Shown here in pieces: positions 14,020 through 25,200 of a stretch of DNA of 64,000 bases. Under the pieces are notes generated by a model that did no database searches, had not been told where the DNA came from, and saw only the letters and a program-made list of their open reading frames with translations. The stretch comes from Reticulitermes lucifugus (lineage: Eukaryota; Arthropoda; Insecta; Blattodea; Rhinotermitidae): contig JAKCWW010001033.1 of assembly GCA_026260175.1 (NCBI GenBank), positions 19,138-83,137 of the forward strand. Reading direction: 5' to 3'. The stretch's first letter is position 1, and every line of letters begins with the position of its first letter. The translations under genes were made by a program, and so were the position numbers.

Positions 14020-15180
14020 ATGAATTTTCACCATTTCATCAAAATAACTTAAATATTCTTTAACTTACATATCACTGAAAGTTTTTGTATTTTAAAGTCT
14101 TTCTTTATATAACACACAAAACAAATTCCAGCAGGTCTTGAAAATGTTACTTAAAATATAATTCAGTTCACGCACAAAGGAGTAAAAATGTGTAATACAA
14201 GCTACAAACTAAAATCTGTCTCTGACACTTGTTATGTACTCTTGTAGTTACAAGCATTGACTTGTTGTGTATCTTATTATCTGGTCATAATACTCTACCT
14301 AATAGTAATATCTCATCACCAGAATGTAGGCCAAACTATTATTATAGACAGCTAATGTATCCTTTGAAAATGTGGTACAGATAAAATACTGAGGAATGCC
14401 AGTAACAAATCAAAATTATGTTCACAAGGAAGAGCATATTAAAGGAATATTTGCTTCCACCCAGTTCAAAATTTGTTTTCTGCTTACTGATTACTGAAAA
14501 AGGTAAATATAAAAATACATAGAAATACAACTTTATTTTTATTTTTTTTTATTTTATATGGTCTCTGAACCTGCCGTAAGAACATGATTTGAACTTGAAA
14601 ATAGGATACTGATAAAAATATGTGGTTTTAATAGCAGGAGGATGGAGAAAGCTGCATAATTTGTATTCTTCACCAAATACTATTAAAACAATTAAGTCAA
14701 GGAGGATAAGATGGATGGGGCATATAAGGTATGTCATTCATGCAATTATGAGAAATGCAGTTTCAGTCAGAAACAGTGTAAGATGTGGACTAAATTGATC
14801 TTACTCAGGATAATGGCCAGATGCTGGCAAATATGTATCAAATCAACACCATCTCTAACACAACAACATTTACATACTTGGTACTTAAAGTTTACTTATT
14901 AATCCTCAATGTATTTCAGCCAACAGATAGGAAATTACAATACCAACAATAAAGAGAACAATCTTAGTATGTGGCATCCTGTTACATTTCCTACACAGAA
15001 TCAATATAAACTCTTATAGTCCATCATCTGGGCTCTTGTGAGTGTGGTAATGAACCTTCGGGTTCCACAAAACACGGGGAATTTCTTGACTAGCTGACGA
15101 CCTGTTAGCTTCTCAAGGACTCTGCTCCATGGAGTTAGTTAGTTATATTCCATCATCACAACTTTATGAGTAAACAATCC
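14020..15180. other. Non-coding stretch
   Basis: AT-rich sequence. A short string at about 14700-14735 translates to RRIRWMGHI, which resembles a LINE motif, but nothing extends it. No gene is seen. Confidence 0.4.
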
Positions 15181-15479
15181 TTGTTTACATTTAATTTAGC
15201 AATGTGTTTCAGTTTTGTAATAAAGCCATCATCAGTCTAACCTCTATAAACATACAGAAAGTATAAAAGTGGCCTCATATCATATCAAATCAAAATGGTA
15301 GTGAGATCTCACCCCTTACAAGTTTTTATGTTGTTTAGCCCTATGGCTAAACAACACACTATAAGGTTAGGTTTATACTTTTTATATTTTTATTGAGTTT
15401 AGCACGACGACAACTTTATTACAAAGCCGAAAGATGTTGCTAAATTAAATGTAAGCAAGAATTGTTTATATTTAATTTA
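15181..15479. mobile_element. Foldback element with hammerhead-like arms
   Basis: The left end TTGTTTACATTTAATTTAGC (15181-15200) is inverted at the right (TTGCTAAATTAAATGTAAGC, about 15436-15455). A direct repeat of the left end with one mismatch (TTGTTTATATTTAATTTA) follows at 15462-15479, so 15181-15198 and 15462-15479 could be an 18-bp target duplication. Each arm holds a CTGATGA/GACGA, stem-loop, GAAA block facing outward: on minus CTGATGATGGCTTT, on plus ACTTTATTACAAAGCCGAAA. The palindrome looks like two short elements joined head to head. Confidence 0.6.
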
Positions 15480-17475
15480 CTAATAAATTTGTGCTGACAG
15501 AATATGAAAGTTGACATTGATTCTATAAACAGAACAATCAACATGCAATGCACAGTAATTAAGCATTTAAAAAATAATCACACATGAACATAGTAATCAT
15601 TTTTATAAACATTAAAACAATATAGGAGTTGCAATTGTCAATATTACTGTTATATATATATATATACACATATTTATATTGTTCCTAAGATTTAAATTAC
15701 GTATGACAACCTGATGGTATATCGAAAACCAGAGGTACACGATCTTCAGTGTATTCCCTTTAACTGAATAACACGTCCATAGTAGTAAGAAATAATGACA
15801 AGGTTATGTGACCCCAGAGGCTGCACATTCCTATTACAAGCTGGTTAATCAGCTAGTTGGAATACTCTTATTAGAAGGTTTGTGTAGACTTCAAGTTGCT
15901 CTTCATAACTGATGCACTGTATTAGTCTGCTGGATTCTGTGAACCATCCCCACCCCACTCTTTACCTTTCCAAGAGTTGTTATATGTATATCACAATCAT
16001 GATAACATATATAATAATGACCACAGAGTAATCTTCATAACTGCATTATAATCATCCACTGACATTTCCACAAGGATCAGTCATCTTGTAACAAAGTTTC
16101 TTCCATTCTGTTCCCTCCAGTAACACTCCTTTCACAGCTGTGTCCATTCTTTTGTCACTCTGTTTTGCTGGTCACTTGGATGCCCCACCAAGTCCTTGGG
16201 CTTCCCAAGTATTCACTATCTTCATTGCTGATGCTTGTGAAGTAACTCTACTGCCATCCATAACAAGACATGTCCATACTACTGTATTCTTAATTTCACT
16301 GGCATTTTCTCTTGATTTTATTACTTTTATCCATTCTTGTTACAAGAAATGAGATGAAAAGAAACACATATAGTCATTTTGAGGGGTAAGGAATTTGGTG
16401 TGGCTTATTTTGAGATAGTGTCCAACATTTACCTGGAAAGACTGAAGTAAACTACAATAGATCAGGTAATTAACTGTAGCTGGAATATGATCTGGAAGCC
16501 TCAAAAACAAAATTCATGTAACTTTAAATGGATGTGAACATGTTCAATAGCTTTTCTTTTGTGAAGGTCTTTGTCAGAGGAAGGTTTTGAGGTATGATTC
16601 ATGCATGTTCAGAACAATACAACAAATTATAAGTGATGTTAAGATTTTGTTCACCTGTTCTTCAATTCTATAATGTGCTCTCATAACAACAATGCAACAT
16701 ATAGCAGGATAGCTGCTTTAAGCATTTGTCCAATAAAATGCTTCACAACAGAGCATTAAGGACTAACTAATGCTTCATTTCACCACAACTGCAGAGGAAA
16801 AAAACTGTTTACAATGTTTTGTTGCATACTAGACTGACAATGTGTGTCTGAAACATATTAAAATTTGTCCACATCCGCAACAAGCTCTTTTTGCTTAACC
16901 TTCCCAAAGGCTAGTTTTTGATTATGATTATGATTACCAGCAGTAATCATAAGTGGTGAGTTTATAATGTTTTAATGTGCAGCACGGTCCCAGCAGATGA
17001 CAGAACTCAACTGCCACTCTGACAAATACCATTCTATGTATTGTATTTCGTAAGCTTGGCTCTGATAACCTTCAAATTCCTTCGGTATTAAGGAAAATGA
17101 CTGGCAATAATGGATGACATGAGCATAGTCCTGGACACTACAAATTTTAAGTATGTTCACAATTGTTGAAACATTATACTGTATTTCAATGAGAGCTCAG
17201 CACTAAGGCTGGTGCATATGTTCCCAAAATGGCAGTCTAAACTGAATTCAAGAATGAAATCCACCAAATATTACAAAATTCTTTGATTTATGAAAGCAAA
17301 AACCAAACTTTTCTCAATAATGAGAAATGAAGTCAAAAAACTGAAAATATGATGAAAGATATGAAATTACTTTAACTTAATATGCTATAAGGATTTTTCA
17401 GATATGCTTGAAACAATGTTACAAAAATTAATGTAACTGGAAGGAAAGCTCTTAGGATAGAACATACATCTGTAA
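15480..17475. other. Non-coding stretch
   Basis: AT-rich sequence with an (AT)n run near 15651-15663. No exon or transposon coding region is recognised. Confidence 0.4.
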
Positions 17476-17642
17476 GATACAATGCCAAAACCAACAAATG
17501 TACAAGTGTACGAAAGTATATTATACACACCGTATACCTCCTGTGTTTCAGCCGTCATGAGTGGCCGAAACACGTGGGAGGTATACGGTGTCTATAACAT
17601 ACTTTCCTACACTCATGCATTTGTTGGTTTTGCCATCGTATC
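17476..17642. mobile_element. Foldback MITE, 167 bp, TAA target duplication
   Basis: The termini GATACAATGCCAAAACCAAC and the inverse of the right end, GATACGATGGCAAAACCAAC, differ at two positions. The inverted arms extend about 75 bp each, with central arms around GGAGGTATACGGTGT. The trinucleotide TAA flanks both ends (17473-17475, 17643-17645). A 3-bp TWA duplication is typical of the PIF/Harbinger superfamily, so that is a tentative assignment. Confidence 0.7.
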
Positions 17643-17687
17643 TAATGGCTCAATGCACGGTTAGGGATCATTTAAAATTAAAGTACA

Positions 17688-17802
17688 CACGGGACAGACG
17701 AGTTGTATGTTAAATCAGTTTTGCCTGAGGATGGGGACGGAGCTGGTCCCCGAAACGTTGTATTCAAACGAATTGACGCGGCTGTGCGCCCGAGAAAACT
17801 AT
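17688..17802 (+). mobile_element. Short retroposon with hammerhead-like core, copy 1
   Basis: A 115-bp insert is flanked by an 11-bp direct repeat ATTAAAGTACA (17677-17687 and 17803-17813). It carries CTGAGGA (17725-17731), a T, the stem GGGGAC/GTCCCC (17733-17738, 17746-17751), then GAAA (17752-17755), CGT and T. Sequence before CTGAGGA (GTTTTGC) can pair with sequence after CGTT (GTATTCAAAC) in seven pairs with a 3-nt bulge, giving the stem I of a hammerhead. About 85% identical to 46015-46098. There is no open frame and no poly(A) tail. Confidence 0.65.
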
Positions 17803-17813
17803 ATTAAAGTACA

Positions 17814-19218
17814 TCCATAAATTTGACACTGGAAAACAAAGAGTACTACTTACCACAGTGTACATGTACAAGCACACTATAGTAACTGCTGCAGTTTTTT
17901 AAGAGTAATATTACTGTATTTACTTATGTGTGATCTGAATGCTAACATTAAACATATAAATTGAGACTTAGTTCTTTGTAACTGTCACAAAATATATGTT
18001 CTTTGTTAGAGTGGTACAATATTTTGTTAAATACATTCACATCCTTTCAGAAAGACCAACCACAAAGAAGAAACAAAAGTATAAAATCTGGTTATCGATC
18101 ACGGATATAACTCACTTCAGAAAACATTCCATGCCATACATCACTAACTATATTTAGTTGCTCATCAGTATCTTCTCCCACTATAAATCAATGGGCTCCA
18201 TACCAGTACACAATAGGTCTACTTCAGACAGAAGCATACAAAGAACAGCATAAATGGACATTTACCTTCATGTGAAGAAGAAGTGACTTCCACGTGTTGT
18301 GGATAAGTTCTGAGGTTTTCACAGCAATGAAAATGAACCCTGTGGTCGCCTAACTTACAACAATGTATTGTTTCACATCTGGTTGTCTACATTTCAAAGG
18401 AACCTACCACCTTCATTTTCAGGGTAAAAGATGAAGCTGTAGGCACTAGGTCCTTCTGCAACACTGGTCACCAAATATGAAACTATATAGTGTCATAACA
18501 GAAGACATAAACTTCAGCTACATATGATGTGTTCATTTTATAAACAAAGTGTAAGAACATATACCAGTAATGCCCTTGCTCTAGGTACTGGCTGTATGGT
18601 ATTGCTAGCTAGTGGTCCAAAAATGACAAACAGATAACCTTACTTCATAACTGTGGCTTACTGGTAAAGATAACAATGACAAAACATTATGGTTCTCAAA
18701 ACATAAAAAAACAGTTACCTGTGATGTGTTATTCCTAATGGGCTTGCCAATGGCTAAGCTCCCAGTACGAAGATTTTGTATGGCCAGAACTTCAGAAATA
18801 TTTTGTTAAGATAATCTCTACATTGCTCATAAATCTGAAAAGAAAAGTAGGTCATCAACTTATAATTTATTATGTAACTGAACACTGCACTTCTCCCATT
18901 ACTAAAACATAAGTCAATCAATGCTTAAATATGGACCTATTATTTCATTACTGACTGCATTCTATGAAGCTGTCCAGATCTTTCAAACTTATTTCTATCA
19001 TTTGAATACACAGCAAATTTGGAATACCTTCTTATGCTCTTGTTTATCACTGATGGTCAAACTTGTTCTAAGTTCCTGATTTACTATAAACACATATAAT
19101 TAGATAGCACCCTCTCTCTTGAAACCTGCTATCTCCCTCCAAGAGGGAACATGAAAACTCAGGGCAGAAATACAAACAAAATTAAAAACTGGAAAATTAC
19201 TTACTTATAAATATGAAC
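17814..19218. other. Non-coding stretch
   Basis: AT-rich, CpG-poor sequence. Nothing recognised. Confidence 0.4.
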
Positions 19219-19230
19219 AAACATTTGTAC

Positions 19231-19342
19231 TTAGTATTGGTACTAATTGATGGCCGGTTAACCGACCGAAACATATGTAGGGCATTTTAACATACTATTA
19301 ACTTTTAATAGTGAAAGTGCATGTGTTGGTAAACCTGTGACA
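19231..19342 (+). mobile_element. Short retroposon with hammerhead-like core, second family
   Basis: A 112-bp insert lies between two copies of AAACATTTGTAC (19219-19230, 19343-19354). It holds a degenerate CTAATTGA, T, the stem GGCCGG-TTAA-CCGACC (19252-19267), GAAA (19268-19271) and the 8-nt palindrome ACATATGT (19271-19278). Outside this core it shares no obvious sequence with the 17.7-kb element, yet its size and layout are the same. Confidence 0.55.
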
Positions 19343-19354
19343 AAACATTTGTAC

Positions 19355-20580
19355 ATTATGTGGGAAGAATTAATCTTGGTGCACACATATGGTTATGAGC
19401 TCTTCAGTAAAACTTTCTCAGAATCCATGTACATAACAAAACTCTGAAGTTTTGTTTTTATTTTCCAGCGCTAGCAGCACTGGACCATGGGATTTCTCTC
19501 GTCTGTTTGGGAGGTAGAAGAGGCAGAGGAAAGGGGGAGGAAGGCCCCATCATGGTGGACACACAATTCACACCTCCCATGGACACCCTGCTTAAGGCAA
19601 CTCTGTACAAACATCATGCACTTTAGGAGACAGGAAAATAAAAAGTATTCTGGATTGCACAGTAGCCCTTAATGCCCAAATTTAATCTGCTCTTTGACAC
19701 AAGTAACATAAATGCCATATCAGATTCTTTAATATGACTTTATCCTGTAATCCAAAGAAGAGACACATTGCAATCTCAGTTGCAAATATATTGTATATGG
19801 GCAAGAAACATTCTTTTAATTAATTCACATTGTATTTTTCTGGCCTCTGCTGGCTTGGCAAGAAACATGTAATCTATTTCTGCAGGCAGGATTCAATTCA
19901 CTCCCAACGTAGGATGATGATTATCAAAGCGGATCCACACCTTAACTTGGTCTACAAGCTGAATGATAGTGCAAGCCTCGAATACCCCACACTTTGTCAA
20001 AGATGAGGGGCTGGAGAAGGCTTGTACTGCATCTCTTAAAAGTGACACCTTTGACATGGAAATCCCAACACCTAACTACAAATCGCCAGTATCTCCATGA
20101 ACGTTCACTGTTATAACCAGCAACTAAGAGATGAAAATGTACAGTGATATTATTATAAGGAGCAGTAAGAAAAGCTAAGTATTTCACTTTGATGGGACAA
20201 CTGGTACTCCTGCATTTGTATCAGTTTCAGTGCTGCTACTGTGTATAGAGTTATAATTTACATCAATGCTTCAAAACATACCCCACAAGAATTTAAACGG
20301 TAACTGAGGACAAAATAATTGAACAAAGGGGTGACTTCAATACTCTTGGTTGCCATATTTCATGTTTTAATGATAAAGACACTGGAGATAAAATTTAACC
20401 ATATCTGTGGGACTGCACATGTAATAATTAAATACAGAACAATGAAAGAAATTAAAATCAACCTTTATAAATTAATTAAAATTGCAAAATGTCTTGTATG
20501 TGGATGGTAAACAGGGGCAAAAGAAGAAGACCACTGAAGGTTACAAACAGCCAAAATGATCAGTATCAAAGCCATACTAT
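19355..20580. other. Non-coding stretch
   Basis: A slightly GC-richer patch occurs at 19465-19640 (CTGTTTGGGAGGTAGAAGAG and following); it has a 61-codon frame without recognisable motif. No gene is supported. Confidence 0.35.
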
Positions 20581-20589
20581 CAAATTTAC

Positions 20590-20690
20590 ACTGAGCATAG
20601 ACAAGATTATATTTCTACATACACATTTCCTACATGTTTCAGATGAGCTTGGCCATCTTTAGGGATATGTATGTGATACAGAAACAGCAG
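20590..20690 (-). mobile_element. Hammerhead-like short element, minus strand
   Basis: On the minus strand the order is CTAAAGA (20662-20656), stem-loop, GAAAC (20640-20636), the palindrome ACATGT (20637-20632) and A. The flanks can form stem I: CC (20664-20663) with GG (20630-20629), then an internal loop, then ACATAC (20674-20669) with GTATGT (20622-20617). The G of CTGANGA is lost. A target duplication is not clear. Confidence 0.4.
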
Positions 20691-20880
20691 AAATTAAATT
20701 TTTAAGAGTGGTGGCTGGGTTCAGACTATTTGATCAGGTAACTATTTATAGATAAATATTTAAATTAAACATTGGAACAACATAAATGGGAACAGTATGC
20801 ACCTGAAAAGACATATGGAGGACACAAAAATGGAACCAGCAAATTGGAATAGTCACAGAAAATACATCAGATTTCAATAA

Positions 20881-21060
20881 AAATCCCTAACATCAAATTT
20901 CACGGAAACACTTTCACTGGTTCTCAAACTGCGACAGGCAGACAGACATGGTGAAACTAGTAGGAACATTTCTGCAAGATTTGTCACTGCAAATGTACCA
21001 AATGGGTATGCGTTCCTTAAATCATGGAAAAGAGGCACATGAAATATATTTTCATGTTTT
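20881..21060 (-). repeat. Dispersed repeat with a FREIWY-type frame
   Basis: On the minus strand a frame around 20895-20945 reads CFREI then, after a stop, GFLLKS. This recalls a widespread arthropod repeat whose translation contains FHEIWYL.IFRKS. A related segment lies at 42440-42560 on the plus strand. It is probably transposon-derived; the class is unknown to me. Confidence 0.35.
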
Positions 21061-21349
21061 GCACGAGAAACTTGTGGCAACAGATTTAATATTTTGTGGC
21101 CATACTTAAAATCTGAACCCAAACCAAATTGGATTTGCTTAAATTTCTCTAATACTCACATCATGAACTGGTCACACATCCCTAGTTATTATCACTGAAT
21201 ATATAAGTGTACAAAGTCCTGCAATGATCTCTGTCATTTCAAAGACCATGCAAAATGATCTGACTTCTTTCATGTATATTGGTAAGAAACTTGGAGAAAA
21301 AAATAAAATGAAGAAAATCAAAAAAGTATACAAATTACTGGTCAGAAGC

Positions 21350-22280
21350 CTTAAGACAAACAGCCTGTGAAGTCATTCACCTGATTAGACCTCCTCACAA
21401 TAGAGCCCAATGTGCGGCCATACAGAACCTGGTGATAAACCATCAGGACCCGCAACAGCAAGAAATTTCACCTCATTGCATTCACATGGGATGCAAAATG
21501 CCTGAGACAGCTTCTCAATAAGTGTTCCAGAACAGCAGATATCACTTCACTCTCAACCCTAGACACACATCACATTCACCACAATGTGAGAAACCTGACA
21601 GGGTGGCCACTATACCCTACAAGCAGACCACTTCCAACAGCATTAACGATCTAACAGCAAGGTAAAACACAAAGCTCTGCAAATTCCAGATAAAACGAAT
21701 GCATATCTGTTGAGACCAGTGTAAGATGACTTTGACCTCAAGGTCCCAAGCACACAGTGCATCCCATGTAGATCTGGTAATGTCACATTGGACAGATGGG
21801 CTGTACTACTGAGGCAAGGTAAAGGGACGTCATATCTGATACAGCTCTTGCAATTTGATGTTCCTATAAACTTCAAGTGCACCACAATACTGGCTATAAA
21901 GACAAGCTACTTGGGCTACTTTGTGAAAGAAACCATCACAAAGTGGCTACATCCAAAGAACTTTAACACGGATATAGAATTCATGTAAAGTCAAACATGG
22001 TACCCAGCCACTAACACACACATGCAGAAAAGAAACAATGGACACACGGACCTAAGACAGACAGCATCACAGATAGTCCAGGTTATGCAACATCGACTGT
22101 GTTGACTGACCACCTAACTCCACCCACAGTTCCCTCGGTGGTCTGTCTTAGACATGGATATAAGGCTCTGAGATGAGTACATAAACTGTGGCCAGACACG
22201 TCACTCATAACATCAACAACCTGGTGATGGAGGCAGAGAGTCTCTAAAACGTTGAATATGGATACTGTTACATATACCAA
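21350..22280 (+). mobile_element. Penelope-like element remnant with GIY-YIG endonuclease fragment
   Basis: The frame open from 21725 to 21988 reads TQCIPCRSGNV, then INFKCTTILAIKTSYL, then KETITKWLHPKNFN. This is the order of conserved pieces in the GIY-YIG endonuclease of Penelope-like elements (CIPC..G.VYIGQTGR; a TTIL block; a KEAIEI.LHP.N.N block). The expected IGQTG piece is present in another frame as HIGQMGCT, so a frameshift has broken the domain. Stops occur throughout 21350-21720. About 230 bp past the coding remnant, CTGGTGA (22221-22227), a stem and AAAACGTTG (22246-22254) form a degenerate hammerhead-like core. The copy is dead and its ends are approximate. Confidence 0.6.
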
Positions 22281-22299
22281 CTTAGTCTTCTCATGGTGG

Positions 22300-25200
22300 G
22301 AAGGCCATCATGGCAAACACTCACCACACAGTATAGTCTCAAAGTCTGTGACATACTCACATTAATGACTGTTCTGTTCAAGAGTGATTTGGTGCACTGA
22401 AAAAATGAAGTACAGTGTTCAAACAAAGGTCTTTTATATAGCCTTTATGAAAATTTCTTTACGGAGTAATCACTACAAAATATATTATGGTTATAGAGTA
22501 ATGCAAAATTTTGTACAACAGGTTTTGTTGTGGACAACAATATAAAAATCTGACATTATGTCCCAAGAAAAATTGGAAAGCACTGGTGCTCAATTAGAAC
22601 CCCCAAAAATTGTTGTGCTGTCTGGCTCTTGAGTGGGCATGTCAAAAATTCATCTTATGCCAAAACAAAATCAGAGTTGTACAAAATCTTAAGCATCCAT
22701 ATTTTAAAACATGAATCTGGTATTCAGAATGGTTTTCTTTTTTCTTTCTGATGGGAAATGTTTTCATCACACAGTTGTATGAAGAACTACTGGAAAGGAG
22801 AAAATCACCATGCAGTATATAAAGTCAAGAAAACAGATGTGTCATGTGTCTGAAATAGTATCAATATCCAAATTCTGCATGTCAGCAGGTGGATGCACCA
22901 TTGGGCTCTTCTGGAAAATTAAGAAACCTAAATTTTATGAATAAATTTCTCAGCAATGACTCGGCATCTCTGTACGAAGCTGCTCGCTAACCTACAGCAC
23001 ACAGCCACAACCTAAACTGAACACACAGTATTATTTTGCCAACATAAATGAAGCCTTGTATGTACTATTATGAAAAATGTGGGACTTTGAAAAGGTCATG
23101 TTACAAATTTGAATGGAGGCCTGTATGAAATTGTGAAATTTGTAAGATGAATATGATACAGAAGTCTTTCATCTGAACAAAGTATTTTGAGAGGATTCTC
23201 TTGTCTCATTCTGAATTAAAATGGAGAAGGCTTATGGTGCACTTTAATTGGTTTGGTAAGAATTTAAATTCTCGTGTGAGAAACTCAATCTTAAACCTAC
23301 AAAAACTTGTCAATCACACATCAGTAGTTCAGACATTATGTTAGAAGAGTGCTTGAGTAGAGAAAGGAAGATGGTACAAAATCTGTTACAGAAATTGGTT
23401 TCTGGAAAAATTGCATATCTATGGTCTGTCTATCTGTTATCTTCATGAGATTTACTAATGTAACAAAAAGCATACTGCATAAAGCTAATAATGAGTATTC
23501 CAAACTACCAGAATTAACTTCGTTTGAAAATATTAAATCATCCTTGGAGAAACGGCTACATAAACAAAACTGCTGAACTAAACAAGGTAACAGGCACTAA
23601 TTTTTATAACATCCTGCACGTCAATGATACCCATATATAAAAGAAACAGAAATATGTCAATCATTTTTTATTTTCAGTACCATACTTAAATTCAACATAC
23701 TATTCATATAAGCAACTTGACAGCCAGCAAAAAATCTTATTGCCATTGTTCAGTATTTTTTTTTGTAAAAAGTCATTTAAATCACATTAAGAAACGTTAC
23801 ACAATTAACTAGCATAAAGTCACTTTATGATCTGCTTTAAAAAGCAGAATTTTCACTGGTATTTAATTTTAGTTCCTGCACATGTGTGCATAATCTTGTT
23901 TTGTTCACATAGGATGTGAAGTCTATGAACAATTATATAACCCTTTCTATTTAAGTAAAGGCAGGTAGTGAAACAATTTTGTGATCAAAAAATACACACG
24001 ATTCATTACAGGATACTGGATAAAATAATGCAAAACAATTCTGCAGTAGTTGGTAGCCATAGTAAAATAAAATAATAGCTCTCTGGAATAAACCAAATCC
24101 TACATGTACAAAACAATGCCTATTAAAATAAAATGCACGGTTTCACACAGATGTGATCCACTTTGTTCATGTGTATAACTGTTTAGTGTTTGTTTATATA
24201 ACTCAATGAAATCAGAACAAACAAGATCCCTTAAAAATTTATTCATTTAAAATTAGATAATCAAATAAATAAAAATTGGCAAAAATATTAATCTCTTAAT
24301 AAATTATAAAAAAAATATTTGATACTAAAATTAGTTATGCACAGTACACAATTCATTGAACTCCAGCCAATTTTATTCAGTTCATACTAAATGGTAGCCA
24401 GGTTCAGTCTCAGAACAGTATCAAGTAGAATACGGAAATAAAATGATTATAATTTAAATGTTTTTATGTACACCCAACATTTATAAAGCAAACCATCATC
24501 AATATAAATTTCAGACCAAGACAACACTTATATATATATATGCATACAGATAGACTGGCGTGATAACTTCATTACATTACAGTAAATTGCTTTGTGAAAC
24601 AATAAAAAGAACACTAATGCTAAGTCCATAAATTTGAAGCCTCAATTTAGGTACACTGTTCTGTTACCAAACCCCTAACAAAAATATTTTTTGTTAATAT
24701 ACCTCAATTTTTTGTATGATGTGATGTATCATGTTAAAATGACAATAAAATATCTGAAGCTTCCATGTAGCTTCAAAGAAAACTTTCAGTTTTAACGTAA
24801 AACCTTAACAAGCAGTCATTTAAAGTTTGTACAGGTGTACACACCCAACATTAAAGCATTTTTTTAAAATTTGAAATGGCAATATGATACACATAATAAT
24901 AATAAAATGCCTATACATTATATACAAGAAATCATACAATGGTATTAGTCCGTCACAATCCTGCGCCTTTCTACAGCCTCGCAGAGGGAGGGGCATCTAC
25001 TTACAATGATGGCAATACTTCAAAAAATTAAGCTGATATAATCCACAAAAAAAGTTTTCAGTTCTGCACATTATTTATACAACAGTAATGGTTCTGGGAA
25101 AGCATTCTTATCAAAGATAAATTGTCATTAAATGATCTTTTTTCTTGTTCCAAAATCTGTGCAGTCACCTCTGTATAGAAGGTAATGCACTTGCTTTCTT

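Noticed and set aside
13689-14063. Frames running through the first gap
   Set aside because: N positions make them open by default; only the flanking LINE motifs are real.
14700-14735. RRIRWMGHI string typical of LINEs
   Set aside because: Only about ten residues with nothing extending it; too weak to annotate.
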